Assembly (NCBI GenBank): GCA_030618205.1
Contig: JAUXDR010000096.1
Span: forward strand, 1 to 5,084
Direction: 5' to 3'
From: Deltaproteobacteria bacterium
Lineage (GTDB): Bacteria; Desulfobacterota; Dissulfuribacteria; Dissulfuribacterales; UBA3076
DNA length: 5,084 nt
Positions 1-5,084 of the stretch are shown here, piece after piece; the first letter of the stretch is position 1; every line of letters starts with the position of its first letter. The notes beneath the pieces were generated by a model. That model was not told the DNA's origin, searched no databases, and was given only the letters and a program-made list of their open reading frames with translations. Position numbers and translations under genes: made by a program.

Positions 1-263
1 TGTATCTCAAGCGCTACTATTTTTACATTGCTGTGTTTTTTGGCAAGGACCAGGGATATGACCCCGCATCCTGTGCCAATGTCCAGGATATGATCGAATT
101 TTCTTAGTCTTACAAAGTCCGCAAGCAGTAACGAATCTACAGAAAAACGATAACCATGCCTTGGCTGGAGGATCTTGATATCGTGATCCCTGAGACAGCT
201 CTCCGTGACTTCAGGTGAGATTTCTGGTAAATATAATTCTGATTTTTTTAGGTTTTGAGCCAT
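1..263 (-). CDS. TrmN6/YfiC-like tRNA adenine-N6 methyltransferase, 5' part only
   Basis: Translating the minus strand from an ATG at 263-261 gives 87 intact codons before the window edge, so the C-terminal part is missing. The order of motifs fits the COG4123 family (TrmN6/YfiC), whose E. coli member methylates N6 of A37 in tRNA1(Val) using S-adenosylmethionine. Residues 33-47 ([15 protein letters not shown]) match the family's substrate-side segment. Residues 59-71 ([13 protein letters not shown]) are SAM-binding motif I. The acidic residue E86 in the following strand is placed to hold the SAM ribose. The catalytic NPPY motif would lie outside the window, so its presence cannot be checked. 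An in-frame TAA lies 15 bases upstream of the ATG, which confines the start. Only a weak purine-rich stretch (AAAGAG) precedes it. The gene is divergent from dtd. A generic small-domain methyltransferase with another target remains possible, because specificity cannot be read from this part. Confidence 0.85.
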   Translation of the reverse strand, partial: MAQNLKKSELYLPEISPEVTESCLRDHDIKILQPRHGYRFSVDSLLLADFVRLRKFDHILDIGTGCGVISLVLAKKHSNVKIVALEI

Positions 264-286
264 GATTTTATGCTGTTACTCTTTTT

Positions 287-314
287 TTGAGACAGATGCG
301 GGGGCCATTATAAC
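287..314 (+). promoter_or_regulatory. Sigma-70-type promoter for dtd and the NYN gene
   Basis: TTGAGA (287-292) and TATAAC (309-314) are separated by 16 bases, and each hexamer matches consensus at five of six positions. Transcription would start near 321, leaving a leader of about a dozen bases before the ATG at 334. This supports 334 as the dtd start and argues against the in-frame ATG at 262, which lies upstream of the promoter. The call rests on consensus matching alone. Confidence 0.55.
307..312 (-). promoter_or_regulatory. Possible -10 box for the methyltransferase gene
   Basis: On the minus strand, positions 312-307 read TATAAT, a perfect -10 hexamer. It would give a leader of roughly 35-40 bases before the ATG at 263. 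The -35 region is poor: ATGATT at 335-330 with a 17-base spacer matches consensus at only three positions. The hexamer lies almost wholly inside the -10 box of the opposite promoter, because TTATAA is self-complementary. The match could therefore be a by-product of that symmetry. Confidence 0.35.
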
Positions 315-333
315 CTGTTATGAAAAACTAATC

Positions 334-783
334 ATGATAGCAGTTTGGCAAAGGGTCAGTGATGCCCGGGTTGAGGTAAACGATGAGATTGTGGGGCGCA
401 TCGGTAAGGGAGCCCTTGTGCTGCTTGGAGTGGAATCAGAAGACAGCGATGTTGACGCGGCCTTTATAGCGGAGAAATGTGCAAACCTCAGGGTCTTTGA
501 TGACCAGGATGGCCGTCTTAATCTTTCATTTGCTGATATTGGAGGAGAACTGCTTCTGGTATCACAGTTCACTCTATGCGCAGATTGCAGGAAGGGAAGA
601 AGGCCGTCATTTATCAAGGCCGCCGCTCCCGACGAGGCCAATAGACTCTACGAGCTTGTGGCTGATATAATCAGGGCCAAGGGTGTCGAGGTGAAGACCG
701 GTCGTTTTCAGGCCCACATGAAGGTACATCTGGTTAATGATGGTCCGGTGACGTTGTTGTTGGACAGTCGAAAGAGGTTTTGA
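334..783 (+). CDS. dtd: D-aminoacyl-tRNA deacylase (D-Tyr-tRNA deacylase)
   Basis: This cytoplasmic enzyme hydrolyses D-amino acids (and glycine on tRNA-Ala) from mischarged tRNAs, keeping D-residues out of translation. The 149-residue product matches the usual length of about 145. It opens with the family's typical start ([15 protein letters not shown]). It has both signature motifs: SQFTL at 77-81, and the GP motif at 137-138 within NDGPVT, which carries the cross-subunit cis-proline that rejects L-amino acids. KGRRPSF at 87-93 is also typical. The frame is open back to an ATG at 262, but the extra 24 residues resemble nothing in the family and would start upstream of the promoter at 287-314, so 334 was chosen. 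No clear Shine-Dalgarno sequence precedes it, consistent with a very short leader. The next gene starts 9 bases after the stop codon, so the two are probably one transcription unit. Confidence 0.96.
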   Translation: MIAVWQRVSDARVEVNDEIVGRIGKGALVLLGVESEDSDVDAAFIAEKCANLRVFDDQDGRLNLSFADIGGELLLVSQFTLCADCRKGRRPSFIKAAAPDEANRLYELVADIIRAKGVEVKTGRFQAHMKVHLVNDGPVTLLLDSRKRF

Positions 784-792
784 TTAAGGCTT

Positions 793-2628
793 ATGTCAGA
801 ACAGCCGGCCCTTGAGATTTTTGAGGATTGGGAACCGCCTCAACTGAGTGAGGAGGCGTCAATTTGGCTGCTTTCTCAGCTTTCTCCCGAGGTCTTTTCG
901 CGGTTTGCCCAGGCTATACAGCAAGACCCGGAAGGCCAGGCCGCACTCTCCGGGTTCAGAATTTCCCCTAATTCAATAAAAAAGCCCGGCGTCAAGCAGG
1001 CCATTTCCGCAAGGCTTGCATCACTTCTTGTGTCCTCAAGGTGGGCAAGGAGGGCCTTTTTCATCCTATCCTTTCCACATGGCAGATGGTTCAGATGGGC
1101 GGAGGTCATTGACGCACACGACGAGATCTGGCTGGAAATCAATTGGAGAGAGCTCGTAAAGGGAACCGGGGACCCTGCCTTGGCTGTTGCATTTGCCATG
1201 GACGACCGTCTGAGTCTGGCCAGGAGAGGTGAGAGGGCCTTAAAGACAAGATCCATATGGACAGGAGAACTGACCGGTTCCAAGGAGTTGTTACCGGAGG
1301 CATGGGCTGAGTTCCAAGGTCTCTTGGGGCCTCAGGAGTTTAGAGATCCTTCAGAGACAGAGGCATTAGAAAACGTGCAAATCAGGCTTGAAGAGATATC
1401 AGCCAAGCTGCAGAGAACAGAGCAGGATGAAGTAAAACAAAAAAAGGCAAGAAAAAAGCTAGAGGCCGGAATCAGGGAGCTTGAGGCCAAGTGTTTGGAA
1501 CAAGAATCCTCTATTAGTAAACTTAAGGATAAGTTGAAGGAGCAGTCAAGGCGTATAAAGGTCTATGAGACTGAAATGGAGTCAGAGGTTGGAGCAAGGG
1601 TCGCCGGTTTTTACCGGGAGTTCTGTAACTGTGACATGTGCGAGGAAGAACTGTGGAAAGACTCTATGAAAGAAGGTGGAAGCAAAGACCTCTTGGAAAG
1701 GGCGGAAAGGGCCCTCACTGCCCAAAGCCATCTGGATGCCCGGTATGGTACCCGTTCCAGAGTGATCGCCAAGCTTAAAAAGCTTGAATCCAAGTACGAG
1801 GAGGTTGAAAGGGCCCTGGGAGATGTCCTTGTCCCAACCACGTCATTGCTTAAGGCCGAAAGGGACCTGCAACTTGAGATTGCCCACTGGAGACAGATGC
1901 TTCCAGATGCGGAAGAAGCCTGCTCGCCTTTGGCAGGAAGCCTCCTTGGGCAGGCAAGGTCCTTTAAGGTGAATGAGGAAGGAATCAGGCAGCTTGAGGC
2001 ATTGTTGACAGAGCTGGATCGTCCACCCATTGAGTCATTACTCAATGAAGAGGAAAAGGCCTTTTTGCACCGCCACATCAGGAATCTTTTGGCTGAAAGG
2101 AGAAAGATATGGCAGGCAGGCATGCTGGCCAAGCATCCTCCAGTACGCATCCTCCCCCGTAAAGTAGATGATATTTCGAACCTTTCAGCCTTTGTATTGA
2201 GGCACCACGATCTGTGTTCAAATTCCGTTCTGCTGGTTGATGGCTATAATGCAATAAAGTCCTCTGCTGAATGGGCAGCACTTGACAGCCAGAACTTCAC
2301 CAAGGCAAGAAATCGCTTTATTGAGCTATGGGAGTTAAGGGCAAAGGACTGGAAAAGGGTAGAACTCGTCTTTGACGGCCAGGAAGAGCGCCACTGGATC
2401 GAGGAACGGGGCCACCTGATAGTGGTCTATACGGATGCCAGATTCGAGTCCCAGAGAGCGGATATCTATATTCAGTCCCGAATGGGGGAACTCAATGCAG
2501 ATAACCCTGACACAAAGTTCTTTTTAATCACCGCAGACAGAGAGCTGAGGGACTCTGTCAGCCAGTGGTGTAATTACTTCATTGAGCCGAGATGGGCACT
2601 AATACCTTATCTCAGCATAGAAGATTGA
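793..2628 (+). CDS. Large coiled-coil protein with C-terminal YacP/Rae1-like NYN ribonuclease domain
   Basis: The 611-residue product is not a named protein that I recognise. Residues 1-180 are mostly helical, rich in Trp and Arg, with no family assigned. Residues about 187-265 are strongly charged (Glu/Lys/Arg/Gln) with heptad-like spacing, indicating a coiled coil. C278, C280 and C283 form a CxCxxC cluster. Residues 297-445 are again helical. Residues 478-605 match the NYN (PIN-like) fold of the YacP/Rae1 type: LLVDGYNAI with D483, ELVFDG with D528, ADIYI with D557 and ITADREL with D582. These are the acidic positions expected to bind metal in an RNA-cutting site, so the domain looks catalytically intact. 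B. subtilis Rae1 is essentially the NYN domain alone (about 170 residues) and cleaves mRNA at the ribosomal A site. From memory, some actinobacterial proteins join a helical N-terminus, a coiled coil and this domain. No signal peptide or membrane segment is visible. TAAGG at 785-789 sits only 3 bases before the ATG, so coupling to dtd is likely. RNase activity is inferred from the motifs. Confidence 0.85.
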   Translation: MSEQPALEIFEDWEPPQLSEEASIWLLSQLSPEVFSRFAQAIQQDPEGQAALSGFRISPNSIKKPGVKQAISARLASLLVSSRWARRAFFILSFPHGRWFRWAEVIDAHDEIWLEINWRELVKGTGDPALAVAFAMDDRLSLARRGERALKTRSIWTGELTGSKELLPEAWAEFQGLLGPQEFRDPSETEALENVQIRLEEISAKLQRTEQDEVKQKKARKKLEAGIRELEAKCLEQESSISKLKDKLKEQSRRIKVYETEMESEVGARVAGFYREFCNCDMCEEELWKDSMKEGGSKDLLERAERALTAQSHLDARYGTRSRVIAKLKKLESKYEEVERALGDVLVPTTSLLKAERDLQLEIAHWRQMLPDAEEACSPLAGSLLGQARSFKVNEEGIRQLEALLTELDRPPIESLLNEEEKAFLHRHIRNLLAERRKIWQAGMLAKHPPVRILPRKVDDISNLSAFVLRHHDLCSNSVLLVDGYNAIKSSAEWAALDSQNFTKARNRFIELWELRAKDWKRVELVFDGQEERHWIEERGHLIVVYTDARFESQRADIYIQSRMGELNADNPDTKFFLITADRELRDSVSQWCNYFIEPRWALIPYLSIED

Positions 2629-2629
2629 T

Positions 2630-3118
2630 TCACTCCCAGATTCCAAGCTTCCTGTAAGCTTCGTAAAGGACTATCCCTGCGGCATTAGACAGATTAAGGC
2701 TCCTCACTTTGCCCCATATGGGCAGGTAAAAACTTCTCTCAATGTTTGTCTTGAGGAGAGAAGGAGGAAGTCCCTCGGTCTCCTTTCCGAAGACGAGATA
2801 GCATCCCGGTGTGAAGTTTGCTTCAGTATAGATATATTTTCCCCTGGTTGAGAAATAAAGAAAGTCACCCCCGGCATTTTCAAGCATAAATACCTTCAAG
2901 CTGCTGTGATGTTTGACAGTTACACTGGGCCAGTAGTCAAGGCCTGCTCTTCGGAGATTCTTGTCGTCGGTCTTAAATCCAAGTGGATGGATAAGGTGAA
3001 GGACAGAATTGGTTGCCCCGCAGAGCCGGGCAATGCTACCGGTGTTGGGTGGTATTTCCGGTTCTACTAATACTACATGTAGAGAAGGAAGAGAATCGGA
3101 CCTGCCAAGGGACTTCAT
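2630..3118 (-). CDS. trmL: tRNA (cytidine(34)-2'-O)-methyltransferase, SPOUT family
   Basis: TrmL (YibK/CspR) adds a 2'-O-methyl group to the wobble base (C34 or cmnm5U34) of certain leucine tRNAs using SAM bound in a trefoil-knot fold. With the start at 3118 the product has 162 residues, close to the family norm of about 155. Key segments are VEPEIPPNTGSIARLC at 18-33, HPLGFKTDDKNLRRAGLDYW at 44-63, the knot strand YLVFGKETEGLP at 107-118, and RSLNLSNAAGIVLYEAYRKLG at 139-159. The conserved Asn and Arg positions expected in the active site are present. The frame is open further upstream to a GTG at 3145, but the ATG at 3118 overlaps the stop codon of the Fur-family gene as ATGA, a classic coupling junction, and leaves a normal N-terminus. 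Its stop codon is one base from that of the convergent NYN gene. Confidence 0.94.
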   Translation of the reverse strand: MKSLGRSDSLPSLHVVLVEPEIPPNTGSIARLCGATNSVLHLIHPLGFKTDDKNLRRAGLDYWPSVTVKHHSSLKVFMLENAGGDFLYFSTRGKYIYTEANFTPGCYLVFGKETEGLPPSLLKTNIERSFYLPIWGKVRSLNLSNAAGIVLYEAYRKLGIWE

Positions 3119-3567
3119 GCCATTTGTCTGATTTTTTCCCGGCACTCAGGGCACAATCCCTTCACGTCCAGCTTATGATTCAGTATCTTAAAGCCGAAAC
3201 GTTCTCCCAGATCCCCTTCGATGTCCGTTAATCTCGGGTCTGTGAATTCCTCGATTTTCCCGCACTCAATACATCGAAGGTGGCAGTGGTGTTCGTGGCC
3301 ATATATGTGCTCGTAGTGCATATGGCCGTCTTCAAAGAACACATCCTGGACCAGGCTGGCATCTATTAAGAGAGGTAGAAGGCGATATATGGATGCCTTT
3401 GAGATATTTATACCCTTTCGCCTTATAGTCAGATAAAGTGAATCCACATCAAAATGATCATGGGTGGCAAAGATTTCTTTTATTATCTGTTCTCGTTCCT
3501 GGGTGTATCGTAGCCTGTTTTTTTGAAGGTACTCACGAAAGACTTGCAATTCCGATTTTTTTTGCAT
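3115..3567 (-). CDS. Fur-family metal-responsive transcriptional regulator
   Basis: The 150-residue product has standard Fur-family length and layout: a winged-helix DNA-binding half (1-80), with recognition helix around ISKASIYRLLPLL (55-67), and a dimerisation/metal half. C99/C102 (CIECGK) and C139/C142 (CPEC) form the usual structural zinc site. By alignment from memory, H38, E86, H94 and H96 occupy the positions of the E. coli Fur regulatory site (H33, E81, H88, H90), and H131 matches H125. At the place of E. coli Fur D89 there is C95, within HEHHCHLRC. Whether it senses iron, zinc or peroxide cannot be decided from sequence, so no gene symbol is given. GAGGG lies 8 bases before the ATG, a good ribosome binding site that supports this start. 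A promoter and a possible operator lie upstream, and trmL follows with an overlapping start. Confidence 0.93.
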   Translation of the reverse strand: MQKKSELQVFREYLQKNRLRYTQEREQIIKEIFATHDHFDVDSLYLTIRRKGINISKASIYRLLPLLIDASLVQDVFFEDGHMHYEHIYGHEHHCHLRCIECGKIEEFTDPRLTDIEGDLGERFGFKILNHKLDVKGLCPECREKIRQMA

Positions 3568-3597
3568 GAAAAGAGCCCTCGATTTTCAGATTTTAAC

Positions 3598-3611
3598 AAA
3601 TTAAATAATTT
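3598..3611. promoter_or_regulatory. AT-rich palindrome, possible operator of the Fur-family gene
   Basis: AAATTA and TAATTT are perfect inverted repeats separated by AA. The site lies between the predicted transcription start (near 3628) and the ATG of the Fur-family gene at 3567, a common place for an autoregulatory site. Fur-family boxes are AT-rich inverted repeats, but this one does not match the E. coli Fur box (GATAATGATAATCATTATC) closely. AT-rich spacers also produce such palindromes by chance. Confidence 0.3.
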
Positions 3612-3634
3612 ACCATATTCAATGTTTTCTTTTT

Positions 3635-3663
3635 GTTGTACTGATTGGAAGTTGCCAAGTCAA
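3635..3663 (-). promoter_or_regulatory. Sigma-70-type promoter for the Fur-family gene and trmL
   Basis: On the minus strand, TTGACT (3663-3658) and TACAAC (3640-3635) are separated by the ideal 17 bases. The -35 box matches five of six consensus positions and the -10 box four of six. Transcription would begin near 3628, giving a leader of about 60 bases that contains the palindrome at 3598-3611 and the GAGGG ribosome binding site. Confidence 0.5.
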
Positions 3664-3769
3664 GTTTAAAGCAACTGTTTAATAATAAGCCTATGCCCAG
3701 TATTGTGCAAGGATAATTTTCACATTCCATGGCAGTCGACAGCCGGAAAGGGCGTGAATAATTATGTAC

Positions 3770-3775
3770 AAGGAG
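3770..3775 (+). promoter_or_regulatory. Strong ribosome binding site of proC
   Basis: AAGGAG is followed by a 7-base spacer to the ATG at 3783, close to the ideal arrangement. It fixes the proC start, because ATGs at 3764 and 3776 are out of frame. Confidence 0.85.
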
Positions 3776-3782
3776 ATGATAA

Positions 3783-4613
3783 ATGACAGCAAAAGAACAA
3801 GTTGAGATTCGCGAGACCCTGGGATTTGTCGGCGGAGGACAGATGGCAGAAGCCCTTATAAAGGGCCTGTTGTCAAAAGAATTCTTGAAACCAGGCCGGA
3901 TCACGGCATCTGATTTGTCTGAGGACAGGAGAAATCATCTCAAGGAGGCATTTGGGATAAATACTACCTCAGAAAACAAGGAAGCAGTCAAAGGATCTGA
4001 GATTATTATCCTGGCGGTCAAACCCCAGGTCATGTCTATAGTCCTTGAAGACATTGAGCCTGTTGTGAGCAGCAATCATCTTGTTGTATCCATAGCTGCT
4101 GGAATAACCATCCACTCTTTGGAAAAAAGACTCCCTGAGGGTGCAAGAGTAGTGCGCGCAATGCCCAATACCCCTGCATTGGTTCAGGCAGGAGCCGCGG
4201 CACTGTGTAAGGGGACTGCCGCTAGTTCGGACGATCTGGATAAAGTGCGACAGATATTGGAGGCAGTGGGCAAGGCAGTTGTGGTACCGGAGACATTGAT
4301 GGACGCAGTCACAGGGCTCAGTGGTAGCGGACCTGCATATGTCTTTACATTTATTGAGGGATTGATTGATGCAGGAGTGCGGGAAGGGTTGCCAAGAACT
4401 GTTGCCCAAGAGTTGGTGGTTCAGACTGTACTTGGGGCGGCACTTATGTGTCAGAATACCGGAAAGCACACGGCAGAATTGACTGCGATGGTGACCAGTC
4501 CCGGGGGAACCACTGCTGCGGGTCTGCATGTCCTGGAACGGGCCGCGCTGCGTGGGATATTATCGGATGCAGTCAGGGCCGCAACAGAGAGGTCCAGAGA
4601 GCTTGGTGATTGA
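3783..4613 (+). CDS. proC: Pyrroline-5-carboxylate reductase
   Basis: ProC carries out the last step of proline synthesis in the cytoplasm, reducing 1-pyrroline-5-carboxylate to L-proline with NAD(P)H. At 276 residues it has the usual length (about 270). The Rossmann nucleotide-binding motif GFVGGGQMAEA is at 14-24, with LAVKPQ at 77-82 and RAMPNTPA at 125-132. VTGLSGSGPAYVF (176-188) and the family signature TSPGGTTAAGLHVLE (238-252) form the substrate site and dimer interface. A strong AAGGAG site fixes the start. The gene stands alone on the plus strand: it is divergent from the Fur-family gene and convergent with a transporter gene 18 bases downstream. Nothing looks truncated, and no proline-related neighbour is visible. 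Confidence 0.97.
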   Translation: MTAKEQVEIRETLGFVGGGQMAEALIKGLLSKEFLKPGRITASDLSEDRRNHLKEAFGINTTSENKEAVKGSEIIILAVKPQVMSIVLEDIEPVVSSNHLVVSIAAGITIHSLEKRLPEGARVVRAMPNTPALVQAGAAALCKGTAASSDDLDKVRQILEAVGKAVVVPETLMDAVTGLSGSGPAYVFTFIEGLIDAGVREGLPRTVAQELVVQTVLGAALMCQNTGKHTAELTAMVTSPGGTTAAGLHVLERAALRGILSDAVRAATERSRELGD

Positions 4614-4631
4614 AAGGGCGCTAAGTTCACG

Positions 4632-5084
4632 TTACCGGCTGGCTTTGCGAGGCAGTTTTGATGATGCAAGAAACATTAGACCGGCTACCACAGCAGACAT
4701 GAAAAAGACCCAGGGATAACCGAAGCGTACCCAGATAAGTCCTGCTATTATTGGGGCTATCATGGATACTACGTGCTCAATTGAATAGCTTGTGGATATG
4801 GAGGCTGTCAGCTCATCCGGCGATTCAACGATCTTAGAAAGGTAGGTCACATGGGCTGAACGTAAGGAAAACAGGCTGTCATCCAGGATGAAACATGTGA
4901 ATAGGCATGGCAGGATAAGAGGCTGGGGAAGCTTTGTTTCTGCCAGACCGTAGCAGGCGCAGATCATCAGAAGCATAAGGGAATCACCTATAAGCACAGT
5001 CCTTTCCCCCAGTGTGTCAATAAGTTTTCCAAGATAGGGCTTTAGAAATAGGCCTACAACAGAAGATGCAAGAATAAGCCTTGC
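4632..5084 (-). CDS. Major facilitator superfamily transporter, C-terminal part
   Basis: The minus-strand frame is open from the window edge (5084) to a TAA at 4634-4632, giving 150 residues of the C-terminal half of a membrane transporter. The start lies outside the window. The GTG at 4997 is in frame but internal, since clear family sequence precedes it. The segment GKLIDTLGERTVL at 19-31 of the visible part resembles the MFS loop motif A (GxLxDxxGxR/K). Hydrophobic stretches follow at about 30-48, 55-72, 101-118 and 124-142, consistent with the last four or five of twelve helices. The protein ends in a short basic tail (LPRKASR). The substrate cannot be told from this part. Drug or small-metabolite efflux is common for the superfamily, but nothing here shows it. 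Confidence 0.85.
   Translation of the reverse strand, partial: ARLILASSVVGLFLKPYLGKLIDTLGERTVLIGDSLMLLMICACYGLAETKLPQPLILPCLFTCFILDDSLFSLRSAHVTYLSKIVESPDELTASISTSYSIEHVVSMIAPIIAGLIWVRFGYPWVFFMSAVVAGLMFLASSKLPRKASR

Larger units (their letters stand above)
3568..3782. other. Divergent intergenic region between the Fur-family gene and proC
   Basis: This is the longest non-coding stretch, at 215 bases, and the only sizeable regulatory region apart from 264-333. No ORF, tRNA or recognisable riboswitch is seen. It contains the minus-strand promoter, an AT-rich palindrome, a six-base inverted repeat (AGTTGC at 3650-3655, GCAACT at 3671-3676) spanning that promoter's -35 box, and the imperfect palindrome GGCAGTCGACAGCC (3731-3744). 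No convincing -35/-10 pair for proC was found on the plus strand. GATAAT at 3712-3717 is the best -10 candidate, but it lacks a -35 at proper spacing. Confidence 0.6.

Noticed and set aside
262..333. Upstream in-frame ATG that would lengthen Dtd by 24 residues
   Set aside because: The added residues are unlike any Dtd N-terminus, the family begins at the MIAVWQRV position, and the likely promoter lies at 287-314, inside the extension.
1611..2150. Long open frame on the minus strand across the NYN gene, and similar frames opposite proC and dtd
   Set aside because: They are antisense to clearly coding sequence, are low-complexity Ser/Leu/Arg-rich, and carry no recognisable motif, as expected for shadow frames.
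2645..2661. AAGCTT repeated twice with a 5-base gap, able to form a short hairpin near the convergent stops
   Set aside because: The stem is only six AT-rich pairs, lies inside the trmL coding sequence, and has no T-run after it, so it is not a credible terminator.
3119..3145. GTG start adding nine residues to TrmL
   Set aside because: The ATG at 3118 overlaps the upstream stop as ATGA and gives the usual family length. The GTG would overlap the regulator gene further without a clear ribosome site.
3704..3724. TGTG...CACA imperfect palindrome resembling a CRP-type site upstream of proC
   Set aside because: The half-sites are only four bases and the spacing (21 bases overall) does not fit the 16-base CRP core.
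4636..4661. Possible proC terminator (weak GCTT/GGGC-type stem followed by TTTT)
   Set aside because: The best stem has about four pairs including wobble and sits within the transporter coding region.
4995..4997. GTG as the start of the transporter gene
   Set aside because: The frame stays open to the window edge, and the preceding 29 codons encode typical MFS sequence (GLFLKPYLGKLIDTLGER), so the GTG is an internal valine codon.

Overview
The window is ordinary bacterial chromosome: dense, mostly housekeeping genes with short spacers, mid-range GC, and no mobile element, CRISPR array or RNA gene that I could recognise. The style of the Fur-family protein and the general gene set suggest a Gram-negative anaerobe-type bacterium such as a member of Desulfobacterota (old Deltaproteobacteria). 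That assignment is an inference from feel, not from a search.

Layout. (1) The minus strand at 1-263 holds the 5' part of a TrmN6/YfiC-like adenine-N6 methyltransferase, cut by the window edge. (2) A 70-base divergent promoter region separates it from a plus-strand pair. That pair is dtd (D-aminoacyl-tRNA deacylase, 334-783) followed 9 bases later by a 611-residue protein (793-2628). The large protein has a helical N-terminus, a coiled coil, a CxCxxC cluster and a C-terminal YacP/Rae1-like NYN ribonuclease domain. (3) Converging on it with one base between the stop codons is a minus-strand pair: a Fur-family metalloregulator (3115-3567), then trmL (tRNA C34/U34 2'-O-methyltransferase), which overlaps its stop codon in an ATGA junction. 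(4) A 215-base divergent spacer (3568-3782) carries a good promoter for the Fur-family gene, an AT-rich palindrome that could be an operator, and the strong ribosome binding site of proC. (5) proC (pyrroline-5-carboxylate reductase, 3783-4613) converges with the 3' part of a major facilitator transporter (4632-5084, minus strand), which runs off the right edge.

Theme. Four of the seven genes are linked to tRNA or translation: two tRNA methyltransferases, a mischarged-tRNA deacylase, and a large NYN protein whose nearest studied relative, Rae1, cuts mRNA on the ribosome. The coiled-coil NYN protein is the least described element and the best candidate for new biology. I see no complete undescribed multi-gene system here.
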